A stretch of 7,376 nt of DNA from Bog-756 sp049521915 (lineage in GTDB: Bacteria > Actinomycetota > Acidimicrobiia > Acidimicrobiales > RAAP-2): positions 1-7,376 of the forward strand of contig JBEKOI010000318.1 of assembly GCA_049521915.1 (NCBI GenBank). Reading direction: 5' to 3'. The notes under the pieces were generated by a model that ran no database searches, was not told where the DNA came from, and was given only the letters and a program-made list of their open reading frames with translations. The position numbers were made by a program, and so were the translations under genes. How positions within the stretch are numbered: the stretch's first letter is position 1; each line of letters begins with the position of its first letter. Shown one piece after another: positions 1 through 5,166 of this stretch.

Positions 1-1185
1 GGGAACCTCACCCTGCAAGGCTCCGGCACCCTGAGCGGGACCGGGTACTACGGGCCGGTGTTGACCATCAACAGTGGCACCGTCTCGCTGAACAACTTGA
101 CGATTGAGAACGGCGACAACACATCCGCTGACTTCGGCGGCGGCATCTTCAACGACCTCGGCACGATGACCCTCACCAACAGCACCGTGTCAGGCAACAG
201 CGCCACCGTCTACGGCGGTGGAATCTATAACGACCTCGGCACGACGGCCCTCACCAACACCACCGTGTCGGGCAACACCGCCCAAGTTGGCGGCGGCATC
301 GACAACGAGTTCGGCACGACGACCCTCACCAACAGCACCGTGTCAGGCAACCACGCCACCGAAGGCGACGGCGGAGGCATCTACAACGAGAACGACGCGA
401 CGCTGACCCTTACCAACAGCGCCGTAACGGGCAACACCGTGGCCATGTACGGCGGCGGCATCTACAACGGCGGATCGCTGACCCTCACCAACTGCACTGT
501 CTCGGGCAACCTCAATGCCCAAGAAGGTGGTGGCATATGGAACGCGGACAGCACGGTCACCCTCACCAACAGCACCGTGTCGGGCAACAGCGCCAGCCAA
601 GGTGGTGGCATCTGGAACAGCGGAGGGGCGATCACCCAGCCCTCCACCGACCGTGGCGGTGTGAGCATCAACAACAACACCTCAACCGGCAACGGTGGTG
701 GCATCTGGAACTATGGGGGCACGGTCAGCCTCAGCAACGCAACCATCAACAAGAACAGCGCGGTGAACGGCGGGGGTTTCTACAACCTGTACGGCAATAT
801 CTCTTACGTCGGCACGCTCACCGCCGCTAACACCTCTGTCAATAACAACACCGCTACCGAAAACGGCGGCGGCATCGACAACGAAGGTGGTACGGTCAAC
901 CTCCCCGACGCAGAAGTCAACAGGAACAGCGCCGTGAACGGCGGCGGTGTCTACAACGACGGTGGTGGCACGTTCACCGTCACTAACACCTCCGTCAAGA
1001 ACAACACCGCAACCAGCGATGGTGGCGGCATCTACAACAACGGCGGCACGCTGAGTCTCAGCACCCCAGTGAGTGTCAACTCAAACACCACCGTCTCTGG
1101 TCGCGGGATCTACAGCACAGTCGTGCTCTCCGTCCCTGCAGGCGTCGTGAGGTTCAACATCCCCGACAACATCGTCGTCGTTTAG
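1..1185 (+). CDS. PMP-type right-handed beta-helix repeat protein, 5' partial
   Basis: The frame is open from base 1, so the start and any signal peptide lie upstream. The visible 394 residues consist of at least twelve copies of GGG[I/F/V]-[Y/F/W/D]-N, roughly every 20-30 residues, plus one degenerate copy (GRGIYS). Between them lie strands such as LTNSTVSGN, rich in Thr, Ser, Asn and Gly. This is the pattern of Chlamydia polymorphic-membrane-protein (GGAI/FxxN) repeats and of parallel beta-helix surface or secreted proteins, in which the Asn residues stack as a ladder. No C-terminal autotransporter barrel, LPXTG motif or membrane anchor is seen; the chain simply ends in a hydrophobic strand (NIVVV). 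Secretion and a surface or adhesin-like role are inferred from the family. No catalytic residues of a pectate-lyase or glycosidase type are recognisable. A strong hairpin follows the stop. The tRNA scar downstream suggests the gene may belong to an integrated element. Confidence 0.9.
   Translation, partial: GNLTLQGSGTLSGTGYYGPVLTINSGTVSLNNLTIENGDNTSADFGGGIFNDLGTMTLTNSTVSGNSATVYGGGIYNDLGTTALTNTTVSGNTAQVGGGIDNEFGTTTLTNSTVSGNHATEGDGGGIYNENDATLTLTNSAVTGNTVAMYGGGIYNGGSLTLTNCTVSGNLNAQEGGGIWNADSTVTLTNSTVSGNSASQGGGIWNSGGAITQPSTDRGGVSINNNTSTGNGGGIWNYGGTVSLSNATINKNSAVNGGGFYNLYGNISYVGTLTAANTSVNNNTATENGGGIDNEGGTVNLPDAEVNRNSAVNGGGVYNDGGGTFTVTNTSVKNNTATSDGGGIYNNGGTLSLSTPVSVNSNTTVSGRGIYSTVVLSVPAGVVRFNIPDNIVVV
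169..588 (+). repeat. Intragenic near-identical 30-bp repeats in the beta-helix gene
   Basis: The 30 bases at 169-198 and 322-351 are identical and encode TLTNSTVSGN. The copy at 559-588 differs by one base (cgggcaac instead of caggcaac). The first two copies are 153 bases (51 codons, about two coils) apart. Identity at silent positions indicates recent duplication or gene conversion between coils, not just conserved protein structure. Repeats of this kind allow coil number to vary by in-frame recombination. Confidence 0.8.
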
Positions 1186-1581
1186 CTCCGTTCGGCAGAG
1201 AGGGGGTCCGCCGCTCTGGCGGGCCTCCTCTCCCCATCGCTCCTCAGCCTTCGCAGGGCGGGAGTCGAGCTGGATTTCCCGGTCCGTGCTTGGACCGGTG
1301 CCCCATGACGCCTTGTGCCATTGCGGGCCGAGGGGTGCCCCACGGGTGCCGTTGGGGGGCAGCCAGATAATCGATCTCGTAGCCGGGAACTTCCGATGAC
1401 CAAGTTCTCTATCTGGTACTCCCGAGGCAGGCAGCGGGTCCCAAATTCGACGGAGAGCATTCAAGCTCCATCGCGCGTCTATCGCGCGGCCGCCGTCATT
1501 CGTGGTCGTTCGCCGGTGAACGCGAAATGCTCTGACCAGCCATAACAGTTCGTCAGCGTTCATCGTTATCCGGCCCAGGGG
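1186..1581. other. Non-coding, hairpin-rich stretch between the beta-helix gene and the tRNA scar
   Basis: No believable gene is present on either strand. Besides the terminator hairpin there are several perfect short inverted repeats. Bases 1279-1285/1292-1298 (ccggtcc/ggaccgg) pair with a 6-base loop. Bases 1472-1477/1483-1488 (cgcgcg twice) pair with a 5-base loop. There is also cgttc/gaacg around the gccggt loop near 1509-1524. This density next to a probable attachment site could reflect integrase-arm or transfer-related sites, but it could equally be chance in GC-rich DNA. Confidence 0.4.
1198..1232 (+). terminator. Strong hairpin terminator after the beta-helix gene
   Basis: The arms 1198-1212 and 1218-1232 pair at all 15 positions (two are G-T wobbles), with a 5-base loop gctct. 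The hairpin begins 12 bases after the stop codon at 1183-1185. There is no T-run behind it, so it fits the U-less hairpin terminators common in high-GC Gram-positives rather than the classic form. A role in 3'-end protection is equally possible. Confidence 0.8.
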
Positions 1582-1625
1582 GCTTTGCAAGCAGGGGGTC
1601 ACGGGTTCGAGTCCCGTCATCTCCA
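1582..1625 (+). other. tRNA-Ala(TGC) 3' half, probable attachment (att) scar
   Basis: Reading rightwards, the anticodon loop is TTTGCAA (1584-1590, anticodon TGC at 1586-1588) and the 3' anticodon-stem strand is gcagg (1591-1595). A 5-base variable loop follows (1596-1600). The T-arm is acggg-ttcgagt-cccgt (1601-1617, five perfect pairs). The 3' acceptor strand is catctcc (1618-1624) and the discriminator is A (1625). T at position 70 fits the G3:U70 pair that marks alanine tRNA. CCA is not encoded. The 5' side is missing: bases 1579-1581 cannot pair with 1593-1595, and no D-arm or matching acceptor strand lies within the preceding 400 bases. A run of six T (1627-1632) follows. Half-tRNA copies cut in the anticodon loop are typical products of tyrosine-recombinase integration. 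Given the orientation, the intact tRNA and the element body should lie to the left. Confidence 0.75.
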
Positions 1626-1705
1626 CTTTTTTGGGCTCTGGTGAGGGACACAATCACTGCCCACTGCTCCCGGTCCTCAGCCTCGAGATTCCGCTCCATC
1701 GCGCT

Positions 1706-1748
1706 GGGGTGCGCGGGGTGCGTGCCGCGGGGTGCGCCGGTGCGTGCC
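1706..1748 (+). repeat. Short GGGGTGCG direct repeats
   Basis: GGGGTGCG occurs at 1706-1713, 1715-1722 and 1729-1736, followed by a related GGTGCGTGCC at 1739-1748. The repeats sit in the short non-coding gap between the tRNA scar and the ydeI-like gene. No function can be assigned; replication slippage is sufficient to explain them. Confidence 0.4.
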
Positions 1749-1774
1749 GTCCGCGAGCTGCCACCCAAACGGGC

Positions 1775-2377
1775 ATGGGGGATACGGTGAACGCCGTGGA
1801 TCTGCCAGAGCTAATGGTCGGGGACGCCGGCGAATGGCGAAGATGGTTGCGCGCCCATCACGACGATTCACTGGGTGTCTGGCTGGTACTGGCCAAAAAG
1901 GGAACGGTCGATCCGACAACCGTCTCTTACGACGAGGCGCTCGACGAGGCGATCTGCTTCGGCTGGATTGATGGTCAATTGGGGCGTCGTGACAGCGCTA
2001 CGTTCCGACGACGTTTCACGCCTCGAAAAGCTCGCAGCCCGTGGTCTCAACGGAACGCTGCCATCGCCGACAGGCTGATCGCCACCGGCCGAATGCATCG
2101 ATCCGGCGAAGACGAGGTGCGGCAGGCGAAACAGGACGGTCGATGGGAGGCCGCCTACGCCGGGCAAGCCGGCATTGAGGTGCCGGAGGATCTCGCCACT
2201 GCTCTGCGTACCAATCCTCGTGCAAAGGCGATGTTTGAGACGCTCACGAGTGCGAATCGGTACGCCATCCTCTACAGGATCGGAAACGCCAAGAAACCCG
2301 ACACCCGCTCCCGGCGCATCGGCCAGTTTGTCGAGATGTTGGCCCGAGGTGAGACGATCCACCCCCAGGCTCCATGA
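1775..2377 (+). CDS. YdeI/OmdA family protein (bacteriocin-protection family)
   Basis: This 200-residue protein has the full YdeI/OmpD-associated layout. Its N-terminal part has WRRWLRAHH and GVWLVLAKKG (residues 21-43), the family signature FGWIDGQ (62-68), then FTPRKARSPWSQRN (81-94). A C-terminal helical domain follows (about 137-192) with ALRTNPRAKAMFETL and a basic stretch near GNAKKPDTRSRR. Members include E. coli YdeI and proteins linked to envelope stress and bacteriocin or peptide tolerance. The biochemical activity is not established. Length matches the family. The frame is open further upstream to the tRNA scar, but that part has no similarity. ATG 1775 is preferred, and GTG 1787 (after GGGGGA) is a good alternative because its spacing to a purine-rich site is better. 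The gene seems to be monocistronic or loosely linked to the next gene (31-base gap). Confidence 0.9.
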   Translation: MGDTVNAVDLPELMVGDAGEWRRWLRAHHDDSLGVWLVLAKKGTVDPTTVSYDEALDEAICFGWIDGQLGRRDSATFRRRFTPRKARSPWSQRNAAIADRLIATGRMHRSGEDEVRQAKQDGRWEAAYAGQAGIEVPEDLATALRTNPRAKAMFETLTSANRYAILYRIGNAKKPDTRSRRIGQFVEMLARGETIHPQAP

Positions 2378-2408
2378 TCACACGAGAAGAACATTCACTG
2401 CCGACAGA

Positions 2409-2831
2409 ATGTACCGCATCGCCGTGTATGCCCAGCCCTCAACCAGGCGCATCGGGCCAGGATCCGAGCCGTCGATCGCTATCCTGAGCCCCGTGGATTC
2501 CGACGACGACTGGAGCGTTGATCGGCACCTGGCCCGTGTGCCAGAGCACGTGGTCAAACTCTACGAACGCGTCGTGGATTCGATTGCGGCGTGTGGCCCA
2601 TTCAGTTACAGCGTCACGAAAACTGCGATCGCTTTCAAGGGCTCGACCCGTGGATTTGCCGGTGCAAAGCCCCGCGGCTCGTCGCTCGACGGATTCCAAC
2701 GACAAGTGGTGGACGAAAGGTTTCGGCGGGTATCGCCGTACACGAAGAAACTCTTTGTGCATCAGTTTCGACTCACGAGCTCTGAGCAGATCGATAAGTC
2801 CTTCAGGGGGCTGGGTGCGGAAGGCTTATGA
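2409..2831 (+). CDS. DUF5655-type protein with frameshifted C-terminus
   Basis: Residues from about 35 on match the DUF5655 pattern: a helix HLARVPEHVVKLYERVVDSI, then VTKTAIAFKG (69-78), FAGAKPR, FRRVSPYTKK and VHQFRLTSSEQID. The family is small, of unknown function, and often found alone or fused to other domains. The frame ends at 2831 in SFRGLGAEGL. In the next frame, however, the expected family ending GWVRKAYDVG continues to a stop at 2860-2862. Removing one G from the run at 2806-2810 would join the two, so the last ten residues are probably the product of a one-base insertion or a sequencing error. Residues 1-28 look unconserved, and GTG 2493 (residue 29) may be the true start. No convincing Shine-Dalgarno site precedes either start. 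Family assignment comes from recalled motif similarity, not a search. Confidence 0.7.
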   Translation: MYRIAVYAQPSTRRIGPGSEPSIAILSPVDSDDDWSVDRHLARVPEHVVKLYERVVDSIAACGPFSYSVTKTAIAFKGSTRGFAGAKPRGSSLDGFQRQVVDERFRRVSPYTKKLFVHQFRLTSSEQIDKSFRGLGAEGL

Positions 2832-2862
2832 CGTCGGATGCGGGGCTCACAGGGGGGCCTGA

Positions 2863-2997
2863 GTGGACCCCGACTGGCTGCTCCGCACCGGTGAGGCGGC
2901 GGTTACCAGCTCATGAGTGGTTGTTGATCGCGAGCTGCCCCACTCCCGCACCATGGGATAGGGGTCAGGAACCATCGGAGCCGATTCGCTGACGATG
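2863..2997 (+). pseudogene. Possible decayed excisionase-type helix-turn-helix gene
   Basis: One frame, beginning with GTG directly after the TGA at 2860-2862, reads DPDWLLRTGEAAV, then a TGA at 2914-2916. It continues VVVDRELPHSRTMG to a TAG at 2959-2961 and on to GADSL. This resembles the start (LLRTGEAA..LG.S) and wing (GELPHSR.G..R.I..DL) of MerR/excisionase-like DNA-binding antitoxins, with about seven residues missing from the middle. Two in-frame stops and the small deletion would make it a dead gene. The match is short and could be coincidental. Nothing else is seen in the gap up to 3030. Confidence 0.25.
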
Positions 2998-3030
2998 TCG
3001 ATTCCATCAGCCTTGCCGCGGCCGACGACA

Positions 3031-3681
3031 TCACGACCGGGTCCGTGCGATGCGGACGTGGGTAACGGCCGGCGAACAAACGTGTTCGATACAGCGGTAG
3101 TTGCCAGTACTGGGGCCGAGATCACCGAAGAGTCGTTCGCCGCTGCCCAGCAAGACGGGCACAATCGCAACATGGAGTTCATCGATTAGCGAAGCACGGA
3201 GGTACTGCCTGATGGTGGCTGCGCCACCTCCGACAAGGACATCATGGTCACCGGCCGCTTCAGTGGCCGCGCGGAGAGCTGTTTCGATCCCACTGTCAAC
3301 GAAATGGAAGATTGTTCCCCCATGCATTTCGATAGGAGCATGTGGTTGGTGGGTGAGCACGAAGACCGGGTGATGAAAGGGGGGATCCTCTCCCCACCAG
3401 CCGGTCCACTCGATCTCGCCCCACGGTCCACGTATCGGACCGAACATGTTCCGACCCATGATGGTGGCACCAACACCAGATTTCCGCTGCGAGAAGAAGT
3501 CGTCGTCCAGTCCCTCACTCCCGCCCTCTCTGCCGATCATCTGATTGCCGCTGCGAGTGGCGAAGATCCATTCGTGGAGCTGAGTGCCTCCAATACCGAG
3601 CGGATTGTCGAGATCTTGATGGGGCCCGGCGGCGTAACCATCGAGCGAGATCGAGAAGTTGCGCACGAGCAATCTTGACAT
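3031..3681 (-). CDS. Dihydrofolate reductase family protein (RibD C-terminal domain)
   Basis: This complete 216-residue protein of the RibD_C/DHFR-like fold has SLDGYAAG (residues 12-19) after the first strand. IMGRNMF (74-80) is the strand-turn that binds the nicotinamide cofactor. PVFVLTH (105-111), VLVGGGAATIRQYL (148-161) and DELHVAIVPVLLGSGERLF (167-185) follow. Members are NADPH-dependent reductases related to RibD and DHFR, but stand-alone actinobacterial copies mostly have unknown substrates, so folate reduction should not be assumed. ATG at 3679-3681 is chosen because AAGGAGGAG (complement of 3685-3693) sits 5 bases upstream of it and the fold begins there; the open frame extends to 3795 without similarity. 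It is transcribed alone, divergently from the antitoxin gene at 3856. Confidence 0.95.
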   Translation of the reverse strand: MSRLLVRNFSISLDGYAAGPHQDLDNPLGIGGTQLHEWIFATRSGNQMIGREGGSEGLDDDFFSQRKSGVGATIMGRNMFGPIRGPWGEIEWTGWWGEDPPFHHPVFVLTHQPHAPIEMHGGTIFHFVDSGIETALRAATEAAGDHDVLVGGGAATIRQYLRASLIDELHVAIVPVLLGSGERLFGDLGPSTGNYRCIEHVCSPAVTHVRIARTRS

Positions 3682-3684
3682 TGG

Positions 3685-3693
3685 CTCCTCCTT
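3685..3693 (-). promoter_or_regulatory. Shine-Dalgarno site of the RibD_C-family gene
   Basis: The complement reads AAGGAGGAG, with the AGGAGG core 5 bases before the ATG at 3681. It is the clearest ribosome binding site in the window. It fixes the start and excludes the 38-codon upstream extension. Confidence 0.85.
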
Positions 3694-3803
3694 CCGTTCG
3701 CTCCCATCATGGCTGGGTTCGCCACACTCCTGCTGCCAACTTGGTGAGCTAGGAAATGGTCGGTGGGTGTCTATGGAGCGCCGGCTCGCGGGCACTCAGG
3801 TAG

Positions 3804-3831
3804 CAGATCGAATCTGTCTCCGGTCTCTGTC
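3804..3831. promoter_or_regulatory. Inverted and direct repeats before the antitoxin, possible operator
   Basis: CAGAT (3804-3808) and ATCTG (3812-3816) form a perfect inverted repeat around CGA. TCTGTC occurs at 3813-3818 and again at 3826-3831, 13 bases apart. Ribbon-helix-helix antitoxins bind such short symmetric or spaced sites before their own gene, and these lie 25-50 bases upstream of the ATG at 3856. This is inference from position only. Confidence 0.3.
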
Positions 3832-3855
3832 CTACCGCTGAACTACCAGCATCGC

Positions 3856-4182
3856 ATGGTGAGTCGGAAGAAGCGGTCGATCTCAATGCCCCCCGAACTT
3901 GATTCAAGTATCGAGGCGGCGGCGGCTGAGGGCACGTCATACAGCGGATGGCTGGCAGCAGTTGCACGCAAGGAATTCGCCGTACGCGCCGGGCTGGATG
4001 CCGTGGCCGGCTTCGAGCGAGCTCATGGTCGTTTCACCCCCGAGGAAGTTGCCGAAGCCGAGACTTGGGCCAATGAAGCCGTTGCTCGTTCCAAGCGAAC
4101 TGGGGGGCGGCGGCGGCGGAGTGGTCGGAATCCTCGCCGGGCAATCGGGGATCACCGACATCGTCGACGCCACCGTCGTTGA
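3856..4182 (+). CDS. Ribbon-helix-helix (VapB/CopG-like) antitoxin with altered C-terminus
   Basis: Residues 4-11 (RKKRSISM) form the DNA-contacting strand, followed by PPELDSSIEAAAAEG and TSYSGWLAAVARKEF (about 12-41) as the two helices of a ribbon-helix-helix fold. The region FERAHGRFTPEEVAEAETW (53-71) is the usual linker and toxin-binding tail of actinobacterial VapB-like antitoxins. Up to about RSKRTGGRRRRSG (residue 90) it is normal. After that the frame runs out of frame through the toxin remnant (RNPRRAIGDH...), giving an artificial arginine-rich tail and a total of 108 residues. The natural stop was probably lost in the deletion that removed the toxin's front half. The DNA-binding part is intact, so it may still repress. 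No Shine-Dalgarno site is visible before ATG 3856, so leaderless translation is possible. The frame is open upstream, but residues before 3856 are not family-like. Confidence 0.65.
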   Translation: MVSRKKRSISMPPELDSSIEAAAAEGTSYSGWLAAVARKEFAVRAGLDAVAGFERAHGRFTPEEVAEAETWANEAVARSKRTGGRRRRSGRNPRRAIGDHRHRRRHRR

Positions 4183-4285
4183 AGGAGCACTCCGGCGCCA
4201 CGACATTGTGATCAGTTCTGATCCTGACGATCTCGAGGCGATTTCCGGCGCTGTGCATCGACAACTCGAGATCGACCACCCTTGA
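4121..4285 (+). pseudogene. C-terminal remnant of a PIN-domain (VapC-like) toxin
   Basis: In the frame shifted by one from the antitoxin, 54 residues run from VVGILAGQSG through ITDIVDATVVEGALRRHD, IVISSDPDDLEAI and HRQLEID to a TGA at 4283-4285. This is the ending of PIN ribonucleases: the DIVDA aspartates and the TSDPDD-like element carry two of the metal-binding acids. The N-terminal half, with the first Asp and the central Glu, is absent, so it cannot be an active nuclease. It joins the antitoxin tail in a run of cgg repeats (about 4105-4120), consistent with a deletion between GC-rich microhomologies. GTG 4121 could serve as a start, but the product would lack the active site. Confidence 0.65.
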
Positions 4286-4316
4286 CGCCTGCAGGCCAAG
4301 TCGACCCCAGTATCGA

Positions 4317-4524
4317 CCCGAGGCGATTCGGGCGCTGAAGGGCGGCGAGCTCTAGCCGGTCGGGCGATGGCCGTGGGACTGGCCGACGAGTGCAGTCTGT
4401 TCGTCGTCCCCGTGCTCGTGGGCGGCGGAAAGCACGCACTGCCGGACACGGTCCGTGCGAACTGGTGGATGAGCGCCGGTTGCTATCCGGTGTGGTCTAT
4501 GTTCGATACCGCATCGACGCCTGA
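4317..4524 (+). pseudogene. C-terminal fragment of a second RibD_C/DHFR-family protein
   Basis: Three frames together give a family ending. PEAIRALKGGEL (from 4317, then TAG at 4353) matches the DPEAVRALK segment. VGLADECSLFVVPVLVGGGKHALPDTVR (from about 4373) is the core strand pair before the C-terminus. LVDERRLLSGVVYVRYRIDA (about 4462-4521, stop 4522-4524) is the final strands. At least two frameshifts separate them, and the expected GGP..A.....A segment is shortened. The N-terminal two thirds, including the cofactor-binding part, are missing. It belongs to a different subfamily from the intact gene at 3031-3681 (GGGK rather than GSGE motif), so it is not a simple duplicate. It begins about 30 bases after the toxin remnant. 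Confidence 0.6.
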
Positions 4525-4637
4525 CATCGACGGCACGGTCGCGACGCTCCTCGCTGTGGTGGGAGCGATGTTGACCGCCATGAGCTGGCCGGCGAGAAGC
4601 ACGGATTGCAACCGACGATTGCAAGAAGACGGGACTC

Positions 4638-4976
4638 GTGCCAGGTTCTGACAGAAATGATGTGCTCAAGAGCTTCGATAGTGCGCTCTGGCTGGTGAGT
4701 GCCAGGCGACAGGACATGGACGAGTCGCCAATGGACAACCGGTGGCTTTGGGATGAAATCCGGCAACTGGGTGCTGACGAAGATGATCCAATCAAGTAAC
4801 TGGAATCAGTAGGAAATCTCATCGCCGCATTCATCGAAGTATCGTCATTCTTCCTGTCTGGATGGGCGCACTCCGCCGGTGAAGACGCGGAGGCAATCAT
4901 CGCCGTGACCAGGCGAATCTGTGAACAGACCTACGGGAACCAAACCGCGGCCACCGAGGCGGCTCCGGAGGACTGA
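4638..4976 (+). pseudogene. Unrecognised reading frame interrupted by a stop
   Basis: From GTG 4638 a frame encodes 53 residues (VLKSFDSALWLVSARRQ, NRWLWDEIRQLGADEDD) up to TAA at 4797-4799. It continues in the same frame for 58 more codons (VGNLIAAFIEVSSFFLSGWAHSAG, EDAEAIIAVTRRICEQ) to TGA at 4974-4976. Both parts look like amphipathic, helix-forming protein with no shadow-like composition. They may be one gene broken by a nonsense change, or two small abutting genes, the second with an unusual CTG start. I do not recognise a family. The flanks are gene fragments, which favours decay. The stretch 4525-4637 before it shows no assignable coding sequence. Confidence 0.35.
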
Positions 4977-5166
4977 CGACGAACCGCCTTCGCTTGCCGA
5001 TCGATGCAGGCGTCGTCTGTATGCCTGTCCTGGCTACCCCGGCCGCCACTCCGGCCTCCCCGGCCTAGAGGAGGCCTACACCCTTCAGGCCGGCGGAACG
5101 AACGTGGTGGCCAACCCGCTCCTGTTCTACCCTCGTGCTTATGCGAAGAAGGGTGACCAGCAATGA
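4921..5166 (+). pseudogene. Probable 3' remnant of an unidentified gene, overlapping the next start
   Basis: The frame is open from GTG 4921 to TGA 5164-5166 (81 residues). The first 30 or so codons are Arg/Pro-rich and look accidental. From about 5030 (YPGRHSGLPGLEEAYTLQAG, then NVVANPLLFYPRAYAKKGDQQ) nearly every codon ends in G or C, as in the healthy genes to the right. The stop overlaps the next ATG as ATGA, the normal form of translational coupling. I infer that this is the tail of a former operon partner of the 431-residue gene, its front lost at a junction near 4980-5030. A short functional gene cannot be excluded. The family is not recognised. Confidence 0.35.

Noticed and set aside
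343..704. Two overlapping minus-strand frames inside the beta-helix gene.
   Set aside because: They are shadows produced by the repetitive, stop-poor composition of the real gene; their Ala/Val/Gly and Pro/Leu repeats mirror the repeat array.
1..1185. The regular repeats as a CRISPR-like array.
   Set aside because: The repeats are in frame, vary at wobble positions, have unequal spacing and encode beta-helix coils.
1081..1653. Minus-strand open frame containing GLEPVTPCLQSP.
   Set aside because: That peptide is the antisense translation of the tRNA-Ala 3' half, a well-known spurious protein in databases. The rest of the frame crosses a terminator hairpin and the antisense of the beta-helix gene end.
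1553..1768. Minus-strand frame containing GDDGTRTRDPLLAKP.
   Set aside because: It is also an antisense reading of the tRNA remnant, with no independent coding support.
3790..3857. Minus-strand D-arm-like tRNA sequence (TAGTTCAGCGGTAGGACA) followed by a TTCGATC T-loop look-alike.
   Set aside because: The distance between the two is about 12 bases too short for an anticodon arm, the T-stem does not pair, and no acceptor partner is found. It is a chance resemblance or at most a very degraded fragment.
3899..4120. Plus-strand frame before the PIN remnant, which could be taken as the N-terminus of the toxin.
   Set aside because: It is the antitoxin gene read out of frame. It has no PIN features (no early Asp, no hydrophobic first strand), so the toxin front is truly missing.
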